Shown piece after piece: positions 32,579 to 40,931 of a stretch of 64,000 bases of DNA. The stretch comes from Prorocentrum cordatum (Eukaryota; Sar; Dinophyceae; Prorocentrales; Prorocentraceae), in the NCBI GenBank assembly GCA_963575745.1, contig CAUYUJ010003592.1, forward strand, positions 1 to 64,000, given 5' to 3'. Each line of letters starts with the position of its first letter. The first letter of the stretch is position 1. Made by a program: the position numbers and the translations under genes. The notes under the pieces were generated by a model that saw only the letters and a program-made list of their open reading frames with translations, ran no database searches and was not told the DNA's origin.

Positions 32579-34152
32579 TTAATGCATGCAGCCTCTCTCC
32601 CTGCGAACAGACTGGCCAAACTCCTGGAGCAGGTCGTTGCCTGACCTCCGCATGCGCCACACCCAAGCCCACAAGTACGAGCGGCAACGCTCCCAGTCTG
32701 AAGTGTGGACGCTGTCTGGGATGCTGTCGCGCATCTCAGGCCAGAGGCCATCGCAACACTGCGTGCCTTTTTTCAAATGAAGAGTCTCGGTGCGCCCGTT
32801 CGGGCGCACGACGCGCACGCGGTCGACGACGGCCCACTGTTCTGCATCGTGAGAAACTATGCCGTGCGATAGCTTCAGATGCTTATAATGCAGCTTGAAG
32901 CGGTCAGCATTGAAACGAGGAGGGTCTTTGCTCTTGTCGCTGTAAGCAGCACGGCTTTTCGGTGCTACGGACTGGTACGCGCCCGCGCCATCCGTCAAAA
33001 GCGTGAAATTGCCAGGCACGAGAACCCAAGAGAGGATCTCGTCGCACTCGGGCCCACTGAGTGAAACGCCGCTTCCCCCAGCGGCGCAGGTCCGCTGGGG
33101 CAGCTCGAAAAACATCGCCAGTTGGCGCTGTCCCCGAGGACACACGCACATGAATCGGTGATGTAATATGCGGTAACGCCCAAAAGGGTGCTCGCCGCAC
33201 GTCGTATCACAACAATCTCGCGGGCAAGTCACGCGGCAAGCGCGCATTGACGCCTCGTCGGCCTCAACGAGGCACCCGCGAGGCCACACAAAGTCGTCCT
33301 GCTCAGCCTTGGCAACGCGGGCGCAGATGGACCGCACGACACTAGTGATGCGCTGGGCTGCATTCTTCGATATCCCCACCTGCACAGCCATTTCGTCCGA
33401 CGACTCGTAGCCCGAGGCATGCTGGGTTGCTGCATGGGCGATGGCGAGGAGGGTGCGGGTGGTGTTCACGGAGCCCTTGTTGAACAACTCCTTCAGAGGG
33501 CCCTTCGGGTCGAGGTTCGACTCGCGCCTCTTGATGGGCGAACAACGCACGCCCATGCCCGTACAACGCGCACCCATGGGCTCCCCCTCCCCACCCTCCG
33601 TCTATCCCGTGGGTATGGGCGTGCTTTGTTCGCTCATCGCCTCTGGCAATCCCAATTGGAACAGCGCCAAATCGGATAATCCATTTGAGGTATGCTGAAG
33701 CCCGCCACCTGGATGTCCTTGTCCGACTGGCCGCCCCGAAGCTTCAACTCCATTGTGCCGCACTGGCACGCCGTGCACTCGCCCCCCAGATCTGGTAGCA
33801 CCCCGATCTCTATCATGATACGCGCGAGGAGCTCGGGACTGATGCGCGCCATGTCGACCACGGCGATCCTCTTGGATATAGGTAGCGCGGCGAGAGAAGG
33901 GCGATCAGCTTGTTTCTGATTCGGAGGAATGTAGGATGGACCAGGAGCCTCTTTTTTAGTTGCCGCCCTACCCTTCTTCATCATCGACTTCTTGCTGATG
34001 CGGCTCCCCTTCGTCAACGACACCCTGCGAATGCCAGACAACTTCTTAGAATGGAGAGTCGCGCAAGCGGGCTTCCGTTTCAACGAAGCCTGCTGCACGC
34101 GGTGCGCACGCTTGTGCTTGTCCGCCTGGGAGGCCTTGCCACCATGAGGCAT
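32579..34152 (-). CDS. IS1595/Merlin-like DDE transposase (ISXO2-like domain)
   Basis: Exons 34152-33641 and 33527-32579 give 486 residues plus a stop; the join is exactly in frame. The start MPHGGKASQADKHKRAH is the first ATG close to a relict spliced leader at 34207-34226. Order: a very basic N-terminus (1-70), a zinc ribbon with C126, C129, C164 and C169, a helix-turn-helix-like region (VQVGISKNAAQRIT), then the DDE core with VEADEAS (D261), LLTDGAGAY (D350) and KKGTQCCDGLW (D430) followed by a helical tail. This layout is that of ISXO2-like transposases of the bacterial IS1595 and eukaryotic Merlin group. The frame is intact, so it may be active. The intron, 33528-33640, looks like a transposon itself. 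Elements of this group normally make 8-9-bp target duplications, which were not found at the proposed block ends. Confidence 0.75.
33528..33640 (-). mobile_element. Introner inside the transposase gene
   Basis: 113-nt intron, GC-AG. On the coding strand it starts GCGATGAGCGAACAAAGCAC and its 3' end is the mirror (GATGGGCGAACAACGCACGC as reverse complement). About 25 of 28 bases pair in the terminal arms. AGAGGC occurs at both edges, as a target-site duplication would. Unspliced, TGA follows directly after the zinc ribbon; splicing gives CQRRESNLD and an uninterrupted transposase. Confidence 0.85.
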
Positions 34153-34206
34153 GATTGACGAGGCGAACGGCAATGGGAGTGGCGAGGCTGCAATCCAAAG
34201 CCAAAG

Positions 34207-34226
34207 TTTGAACCAAAGTGCTACGG
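34207..34226 (-). other. Relict spliced leader ahead of the transposase
   Basis: On the minus strand, CCGTAGCACTTTGGTTCAAA matches DinoSL at about 17 of 21 positions with one gap. It lies 55 bases before the transposase start codon. Confidence 0.65.
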
Positions 34227-34548
34227 ACCGAACACCATGATCGGCAAACACATGGACTACAATTGCGACCGCGCGCAGTCGCAACTTTGACCGCGGCAAA
34301 AGTAAACAAGCGTTGTTGGCCTTTTTTCAGTAGAGCATGGCCATCGCAACGCCCTGCCCCGTTCACAGGCGCTGCCCCCCGTCCCCGATATGCACAAATT
34401 AGGTCTCGTGTGTCCCCGACGGCGCCTGCACGGTTGCGCCTCGCTGGGGGCGAGGGTCGGGGAATCATCATGCGCACTGCTGCATCGTGCGCATCGCCAT
34501 CACGGCGGAGGCGGCGAAGGCGCAGCGCTGGCGCCGCCTACTGCCTAC
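34227..34548. other. Spacer between transposase and ATPase genes
   Basis: No exon or repeat recognised in about 320 bases. Confidence 0.5.
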
Positions 34549-37304
34549 TCAGGCACCCCGAACCTGCCACCAATTGCATTCCTCGGCACGCACGCCCTCA
34601 GGCATGATATGCCACGAGACGTGGCCCGTGTGGCAGGCGCGCACATCACCGTCGAACACGATGAATCCTCCGAGGAAGACGAGAACGGCCACGGCGTGCC
34701 CCGTCACCCCAGGCGCAGAGCCGTACGTTGCGATGTAGCGGCCTGTGGGCACGGCGCAAGCTCCGCGGATGGACGCACGGGCGATCACGCACCCGTCTCC
34801 AGCGATCATGGCCTCGGCATCGTTGATGCTGAACGGCCCATCCTGGGTGTACGGAACGTTGAATCCGAGGGCGTTCAGGGCGTCGACCATGCAACAGTTC
34901 TTGAAACCTGCACCGAAGAGGCCGTCGCCCGTGCCATGGGGCGCCTCTTCGTCGCTGTCATCGATGATCAGCGGCGGGCCGCCCGAGGGCGCCAGTTTGG
35001 CGAAGACGCCTGGCTCCAACTTGACGGGGCGAAGATTACCGCTGTCCGAGGCCGCCCCTGGTCGCGCGGGGGCGGGCATGCCCGCCTCCGCTTCCGCTTG
35101 CTCTGACATGATCCCCAACGCTGCCGCGGCCTCCTCGTCGGCATCGGCGGCATCGAACACGGCGCGCGCGCGCCGCGCCGATGGTGAGTCCTCGCTGGAA
35201 GCGCCGTCCAGGTCGATGTCTCGAGGACAAGACGCAAAAAGCTTATTGAAGCTCTTCGCGGCCTTCTTGGGTGGGCTCAAGAGGTCGATGCTCTCGCGGT
35301 CGTGCGCCCTCGCCAAACCGCCCAGGTACTTGGCCATCTCGCGGTCCCTGTCGACCTTGTCCTGTGAGTCCACTGGGCAGCCGCCGCGCGGAAGGGCCGC
35401 GCGCGGCGGCGCATCTGTGCTCTCGCCCATCAGAGGGGGAGGGGCCGCGCGCGTCGGCGCCTCCGCTCCCTCGCCCATCGGAGGGTAGAAGAAGCGGTCT
35501 GGCGCCTGGGCGTCGAACAGCGTAGGGCCTCGCACTGTGACGGCTGGCTGCACTGCCTCGCCTCTTGCAAGCCTCCGCATGAATGCCTGGCCCCACTTGA
35601 AGTCGATCTCGAAGTTAGGCGGCTTGTACGTCTGGTCCTTCTTGTACTTCTTCATGGTGTCTCTGCTTTCGGGCACGAACAGGTCGGGCTGGGCTGGGTT
35701 CGGCCAGGCAAAAAACGGCACCGACTCCTTGTCCGTGGAAGCCAGGCGGAAGTAAATGCGCTTGTCCGACAGGAGGACAACGTGGCTCCTCGCGAGGTAC
35801 GCCTCCGCGTCTGCCATCTCGAACGACCCCCGCGCGTCGCGGGGAAAGTTCGCCTGGATAATGCGGACGAAATCGTCAAAGGAGATTGCCTCGGCTCCAG
35901 GCCGAACGGGCTGGACGCGGGCCTCAAAATCCTTGTCGTAGGCGTTCACGCAGGATTGCCGCGCCTGGTTCATCATGAACTGCGCGCCGCCCCATCGAGC
36001 CCAGAGCAAGGCGTCCTCTTCGGCCGGGTCGTGGAACGCCTTGACGTCGTCTGTGCCCCACTTCGACATCACCGTGTCGTCGGCAATCGCGGGCTTGAAG
36101 AGGCTCCCTGGCTCGAGGCGAAAGAAATCAATCCTCTTGGAGGTGACGACGCTCGGCTTCAGGTCAGAGCGGCCGTGCTTGTCGATCTGGTAAGCCGAGA
36201 TGGCGAAGCAGGTCGTCTTAGAAGCGGACGACTTCCCGACGCGAGTCTTCCCGATCCACATGATCGAATGTACATCGTGAGTGCGCAGTGCGGGGGCAAT
36301 GATGTTGTTCAGGATCGTCGGATGGAACTGCCTCAAAGTGTGGCACCACGACATCAACGTCCGCGCGCCCACGGTGCCGTTGGCGTAGTTCCGCAAGCTC
36401 TCCTGCGAGGCTGCCAAACGGACGCGCGCCCGAGCACCTCCCCTCAAGCTGGCGCGACGATCAGGTCTGCGCCCAGCGCGAAGGGGACGCGCTCTACGCC
36501 GCGCGTCCGTTTAGCCGCCTGGTCCTTGACATCCCCAGGCGTCCACCCGAAGATCGGACTGCTCTCGAGGTGGATCTGATCATCCGTCCACTCGACGAAT
36601 TGGTTCTGGGCATTGCTCCGTGGTCCATGATCGCGAATGAAGGCGTAACCAGCCGTTCGAGCAATCCTGTCGTAAGTGCCCGCTTCAGCTGCCTTCTTCA
36701 CGGACGGCTGCGCGAAGTATCGGTACTGCACGCCCCCAAGGCGGTCCATCATGAAGTGGAACAACTTGCGAACCTTCTTCGTGTCAGAAGTGCGGCCCCA
36801 GTGGATCGTCAGCGGCGTGCCCACGATGAACACATCTTTCACCAAGTCCACGCGAATACTGTCGTCGAACTTGATATACTTCAGCACAGACTGCACCCCA
36901 TCAGGGTCGGTGGGCAGAACGTAGATCTGCATTGTGAACGCCAGCTCTCCCGTGTCCTTCTTCGGCTTGAACGGAGACGGCAAGGACGCGTAGTCGCCGC
37001 GGCGCATGATGTCGACCATGTCCACAGCACTTGTGTCGGGAAGCTCCTGGCACTCCGTTCCAATCTTGATCCAATCCACGACGTGCTTCACTTTTACCAC
37101 GTTGTCGATGTCTCTCAGTGGCATGTCTCGGAGACGATAGCAACCAGGCGGGTCTGATTCGAAGCGCGTGGGCTTCTCGAGCCGACTGTACGGGTTCAGA
37201 GTGTCCATGCAGCCCCAGGCCTGCGCGACCTGCTCGGTGGCGGACTCGTCCCCCGCGATCATCTCTCCCAGAGACTTGACGCCCCCCGCCACGAGGTTCG
37301 CCAT
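34549..37304 (-). CDS. SF3-like ATPase with C-terminal cysteine-protease-like domain
   Basis: Two long frames meet at 36444-36447, where the first stops. A 56-nt GT-AG intron (36458-36403) joins them in phase 0: exons 37304-36459 and 36402-34549, 899 residues, start MANLVAGGVKSL. The first 280 residues are unrecognised. Residues 333-340 (GKTRVGKS) fit a Walker A motif, 388-391 (IADD) a Walker B, and 430-438 (RQSCVNAYD) a sensor/motif C with Asn. This spacing and order resemble superfamily 3 helicases of Rep type. A long acidic, disordered linker follows. Residues 785-866 carry NCCMVDALNALG, then GHAVAVLVFLGG and FDGD, a Cys-His-Asp order seen in OTU/C39-like cysteine peptidases. Both domain calls are pattern-based and could be wrong. 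Alternatively there are two genes, or a frameshift. Only the first part has a leader relict, which favours one gene. Confidence 0.6.
36403..36458 (-). other. Proposed 56-nt GT-AG intron
   Basis: Coding strand GTCGCGCCAGCTTGAGG ... GGCAGCCTCGCAG. Removal joins GADLI to ESLRNYANG in phase 0 and removes the stop. Very short for this genome, so a frameshift is the main alternative. Confidence 0.45.
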
Positions 37305-37353
37305 GATCGCAACGAGACGCGATGCAACGTTGACTGCGAGGCGCACCTGTGGT

Positions 37354-37384
37354 CTTGAGCCAACGCAAAGCTGCGGGCTACAGC
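37354..37384 (-). other. Possible relict spliced leader ahead of the ATPase gene
   Basis: Minus strand GTAGCC, about ten unrelated bases, then TTGGCTCAAG. The two blocks are the front and back of DinoSL with an insertion between. It lies about 50 bases before the start codon. Weaker than the other relicts. Confidence 0.4.
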
Positions 37385-37440
37385 AATGGGAAAAGATAAC
37401 GGACTGGGGCATCCAAAATCTGGATCCCCCCAATCAGCGG

Positions 37441-37441
37441 G

Positions 37442-37473
<32 letters not shown>

Positions 37474-37522
37474 GTCGCCGTCCCTGTCTCTTTCTCTGTC
37501 TCTGTCTTTGTCTCTGTGTCTG

Positions 37523-37605
<83 letters not shown>
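37441..37605. repeat. CT microsatellite
   Basis: (CT)n with a CTGTCTCTGTC variant section, between the ATPase and coiled-coil genes. Confidence 0.97.
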
Positions 37606-37607
<2 letters not shown>

Positions 37608-37684
37608 TCTGCGGGTGTGTGTTTTTTGGCTGTCGCTCCAAAGGCCAGGGCGGGGCTGCTAGTCGAGGCCGCGCGCGGCGCACG

Positions 37685-38245
37685 TCAGCCCAAGTCGTTG
37701 GCGTGGCCGCGGGGCGGGCCGTGGCGCGCCAAGCGCGCCACTTTCTTGGCCGCCCAAGGAGGCAAGTGGTACTTCATGTGCACCTGGAGAGTCCGCCACC
37801 AGCTCTCCCAAGGAGCTGTGGCCTCCTCGAGCGCCTTCTCGGCCTTCTCGGTCGCCTTCTTGGCCTTCTGAAGCTTTCCCTCCGTCTTCTCCAAGGAAGC
37901 CTGCGTCTCGCGCAGCTCCGCCCGCGCGTCCTTGAGGGCGGTCGTCTTCTGCTTGAGCTGCTCCTTGCAGTGGTTGGCAACCGCCTCTGCCGCTGCGGCT
38001 TTGTGTTGGGCGGTGTACATATTCCTGTAGTGCTGGTTGGAGCGGCGTGACCGCGCGTCCAGGACGCTCTCAAGGTCGCGCAACTTGTCCACCAAGGGTT
38101 TGCGAGCTGCGGCGCGCGCCCCCCTCACCAGCTTGGCCACAGCTGGTTTGTTGCCGAGGTCGTGATCTCTCTTCGCGGCCCTGCGTACCTTGTTGCTGTG
38201 CAGCTTCTTCTCGTAAGCGGGTGTCCCCTTCTTTGGGTTCCCCAT
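37685..38245 (-). CDS. Basic coiled-coil protein, unknown function
   Basis: 186 residues from MGNPKKGTPAYEKK to a stop at 37685, with no intron. Residues 1-60 are strongly basic (KLHSNKVRRAAKRDHD, KLVRGARAAARK). Residues 60-145 form a long heptad-like coiled coil rich in Ala, Lys, Glu and Gln (LKQKTTALKDARAELRET, KKATEKAEKALEEA). The end holds WESWWRTLQVHMKYHLPPW. A relict spliced leader is 37 bases upstream. It is the first of the three minus-strand genes of the proposed composite element. DNA-binding or oligomerising partner functions are plausible for a basic coiled coil but are not shown by the sequence. No family was recognised. Confidence 0.6.
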   Translation of the reverse strand: MGNPKKGTPAYEKKLHSNKVRRAAKRDHDLGNKPAVAKLVRGARAAARKPLVDKLRDLESVLDARSRRSNQHYRNMYTAQHKAAAAEAVANHCKEQLKQKTTALKDARAELRETQASLEKTEGKLQKAKKATEKAEKALEEATAPWESWWRTLQVHMKYHLPPWAAKKVARLARHGPPRGHANDLG

Positions 38246-38281
38246 GGTGTCGCGAAGCACGGAGCGCGGAACCAATCAAAC

Positions 38282-38302
38282 CTTGAGCCAAAGCGGTTAC
38301 GG
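38282..38302 (-). other. Relict spliced leader ahead of the coiled-coil gene
   Basis: Minus strand CCGTAACCGCTTTGGCTCAA plus G matches DinoSL at 18 of 21 positions without gaps and keeps the terminal AG. Confidence 0.8.
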
Positions 38303-38344
38303 ATGGTCGAAGCTTGCTCGTGCCGCATCCGCTGGGGGGCTCTG

Positions 38345-38755
38345 TCATTCGGTCGGAGGGTTAGCAAACACTGTAAAAAAAACAGGTGTTCCAGGTCGGA
38401 GGGTCAGCAAACACTGTAAAACACAGGTTTCTCAGGTTTTTCAGGTTTTTGCGCATCCATCCACCTGGGAGCGCATAGATCCCCCAAAACCTGAAAAACC
38501 GGTGTTTTGCTGTGGTTTCTCAGCCTCTGTCCTGACAAAACCTGTAAAAACAAGTTTTTCAGGCCGGAGGGTTGGCAAACACTGTAAAAAAACAGGTTTT
38601 TCAGGTTTTTCATGTTTTTGCGCATCTTTCCACATGGGCGCGCATAGATCCCCCAAAACCTGAAAAACCGGAAAAACCTGTGTTTTGCAATGGTTTCTCA
38701 GCCTCTGACCTGAAAAACCTGTTTTTTACAAGAGATTCTCTACCTCTGGCTTGAC
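38345..38755. repeat. Two-copy 200-bp repeat with inverted CAGGTTTTTCAGG units
   Basis: GGAGGGTCAGCAAACACTGT ... TTTTTGCGCATCCATCCACC ... CCCCCAAAACCTGAAAAACC ... GTGGTTTCTCAGCCTCTG is followed by a second, diverged copy. CAGGTTTTTCAGG and CCTGAAAAACC form internal inverted pairs. It lies inside the right part of the composite element. Confidence 0.85.
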
Positions 38756-39255
38756 AGGAGGCGCCACGAGCGCAATCGAAAGGACGAGCTGAATTGATCA
38801 GGCACTCTCCTCCTCCTCCTCCCCCTCATCATTCTTCCTCCTCCTTCTCCCCCTCCCCCTCCCTCCTCCTCCTCCCTCGTGGTTGGGATGTTCGCCCCGC
38901 GAGGGCTCTCGAGGGTTAAAACTGAGGGGCCCTCGTGTCGTCGTTTTCCCCCGCCGTCGCGGGGGTATTTTGCTGCCAGTCCTGGCTGGTAGAGGGCTGG
39001 GGGAGGTCCCCGCGAGTCCGCCTTTGTTTTGGAATGGTGGAGTCGCTCTATACTGTTCCTCTTCTTCAGGCAGGTCTCGTTCGAAGCCTGAGGTGGGGCC
39101 GCCCTGGCCCCCAGCTTAGCCGCCGCGTGTTCGGGCCTCGGACGCGCGCGCCACGCCTCGTACCCTCGTACCCTATCCTCCTCCTCTTCCTCCTCCTCTT
39201 CCTCCTCTTCTTTCTTCCTCGACGCCAAGTTGGAAAGCGCTGAAACCGCCCGGGC
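38756..39255. other. Subterminal region of the composite element, no gene
   Basis: CTC-rich tracts at about 38805-38880 and 39180-39225 with unique sequence between. No exon supported. Confidence 0.5.
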
Positions 39256-39589
39256 GCCAAAAACAACCAAAAACGCCCAGGCCTACATCGGGTCTGGCGC
39301 CCCTCCTCCTCCTCCCCCATGTTTCCTTGGCGAGTGAGAGGGGGGAAGTGAGAAGGGGAAGGCCCCCTCAGAAGGCGGCGGAACGTCTCAGAAACCTTTG
39401 CGCCTCCTGAGAAGTGTTCTGTGCCTCCGGGGGGGGGGGGGGGGGGGGGCTTAGAACATTTCTCAGAAGACCACGGGACTTCCGAGCCTTCTGACTAGGC
39501 CCGCCCTTTCTTAGTTCCCCCCCGGGCGCCCCGCCTAAACAGCCTTGGAGAGATTGCTGTTTCTGTTGGCTCCTCTTCCCATGGGCGAA

Positions 39590-39775
39590 GCACGTTTCTG
39601 CATCCGCAGCCTCACGGGCTGGGCCTCTGGACCGCGACCCCTCAGATTTGCGGGCTTGTTTAGTCGCGGATGCCCCGCGCGGGACGTATCCGCGCGACCG
39701 CGTATCCGCTTGACCGCGCCCTGGAGTGCAGACAGCGAGGGCGCGGATCCTCGTGATCCTCGATCCGTGGGGCCT
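39590..39775 (+). repeat. Dispersed repeat family K
   Basis: TCTGCATCCGCAGCCTCACG ... GGATGCCCCGCGCGGGACGT ... CGACCGCGTATCCGC. A second copy is at 48010-48195 and a decayed one at 55420-55530. Confidence 0.7.
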
Positions 39776-39907
39776 GATGGGCCGATGTTCCTCCACCGCT
39801 ACCATAGGTAGGAGAAGGAGGAGGGAGGAGGGGGTGGTGGAGGAGGAGGGGGAGGTGGAGGAGGAGGAGGAGGGGGAGGTGGAGGAGGAGGAGGGAGGTG
39901 GAGGAGG

Positions 39908-39928
39908 CCGTAGCCATTTTGGCTCAAG
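39908..39928 (+). other. Perfect DinoSL sequence at the LINE 5' end
   Basis: Full identity to the conserved 21-nt core of the dinoflagellate spliced leader (GTAGCCATTTTGGCTCAAG and the two preceding Cs); the base before (G at 39907) also fits the variable first position. It lies 93 bases before the ORF1 start codon. A leader in genomic DNA at the head of a retrotransposon means this copy was made from a trans-spliced transcript. Confidence 0.95.
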
Positions 39929-40021
39929 GGGCCTGCTCCTGAACTTCCAACCTCGCTCAAGCATTGCAGCGCGACAGGCGTGCGAACCGCGCGTCGCCCC
40001 GAAGTTTCTCAGCCGCCGCGC

Positions 40022-40931
40022 ATGTCGCGTGGCAGGTATGCTTTGGGTCCTGTGTGCAGTGCTTGTGGGTGTAAGAAGAACCCAGTTACCAATCGTGCCT
40101 GCTACCATTGCGGAGCCGAACTTCCCCAACTGCCCCAACATGGCGCTCCTCCCCCCCGTGGTGCGTGGAATCGTCAACCCTGGGTGTTCCAAAGGCATGT
40201 TGGAGGAGGAGGTGGTGGAAAGGGCGGCAAGAAAGGTGGTGGCAAGGATAAAGGTGGTAAAGGATATGGAGGTAAAGGAGGTGGTGATGGAGGAGACTAT
40301 GGCGGCAAAGGACGAGGAGGACCAGGAGGGCGAGGACAGCCAGAGGACCCTAAGACTCTTGGAGGCGCCCGTCCCCCACGTCGTCCGCAGCGGGCTGACG
40401 GCCTGTCCGCGCATGATGAACTACACCGTATGTTTCAGTTGTCGCAGGGAGCCAACAACCCCTTCGGTCAGGAGGTGGCGGAGTCTTTGCGTACAGCGTG
40501 GCAGAAACATAAGGAAACCAAAGAGCAGCATATCCCTCCAAGCAAGCAGCTTCAGCGACATGAGCAATATGTACAGAAGCGTGAGAAAAAATATTCAGCA
40601 ACTTAGGGCCTGCAAGCAAGAGATTGAGCAACATATCTCCGATCTCTCTGATGAACTTGACGACCTTGAGGAGGATCTTAAGCTGGAGGAGGGAGACTTG
40701 GCGGAAGCGAAGAGAGCAGCAGAGCTGGTGGCGTCGGCGGGCGCCATCCCGCAGGCGCTGGCCGACCCAGTGCGCACCCTGCTCGACTCGCTCGAGCGCT
40801 TCGCCCCCGACATCCCGAATCAAGAGGCACAAAACACTCTACAGCAGCAGTTTCAAGCCGTGCGTCGCCTTGTGCCTGCTCCTGCTCCTGCTCATGTTCA
40901 CATTCCCCCACCTCCCAGCAGCAGCCGATGA
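40022..40931 (+). pseudogene. LINE ORF1, zinc finger and coiled coil, frameshifted
   Basis: Starts MSRGRYALGP. A zinc finger, CSACGCKKNPVTNRACYHCG, spans residues 12-31 and resembles RanBP2-type fingers. A Gly/Lys-rich linker and a basic region follow. In the six-A run at 40586-40591 the frame shifts: before it reads ...EQYVQKREKK, after it the next frame reads NIQQLRACKQEIEQH and a coiled coil (SDELDDLEEDLKLEEGD). One base fewer in the run would make a single ORF of about 302 residues. The role, by analogy with LINE ORF1 proteins, is RNA binding. It ends TGA at 40929-40931, overlapping the first ORF2 ATG as ATGA. Confidence 0.7.

Larger units (their letters stand above)
32375..39296 (-). mobile_element. 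Candidate 6.9-kb transposase-bearing composite element
   Basis: The left end CAGACCCGATGTAGGCCTGG(GCG) and the reverse complement of the right end share 23 perfect bases, then continue with few mismatches through a TTTTGG/GTTTTT stretch (32375-32415, 39256-39296). Between them all three proposed genes lie on the minus strand: a coiled-coil protein, an ATPase/protease-like protein, and an IS1595/Merlin-like transposase nearest the left end. No clear target-site duplication is visible, so the true ends may lie further out. An alternative is two unrelated inverted copies of a small repeat. A transposase plus accessory genes between terminal inverted repeats is the expected plan of a DNA transposon with cargo. 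Confidence 0.5.

Noticed and set aside
32579-34152. Bacterial contamination, because the transposase is IS1595-like
   Set aside because: It has an intron with GC-AG ends, a relict dinoflagellate leader and lies amid dinoflagellate repeats.
36444-36447. Bacterial-style overlap of two translated ORFs as an operon
   Set aside because: The second frame has no ATG at the overlap (it would start at TTG); a short intron or a frameshift explains the junction better.
39425-39450. Long G run as a G-quadruplex regulatory site
   Set aside because: A plain homopolymer run; no evidence of function.
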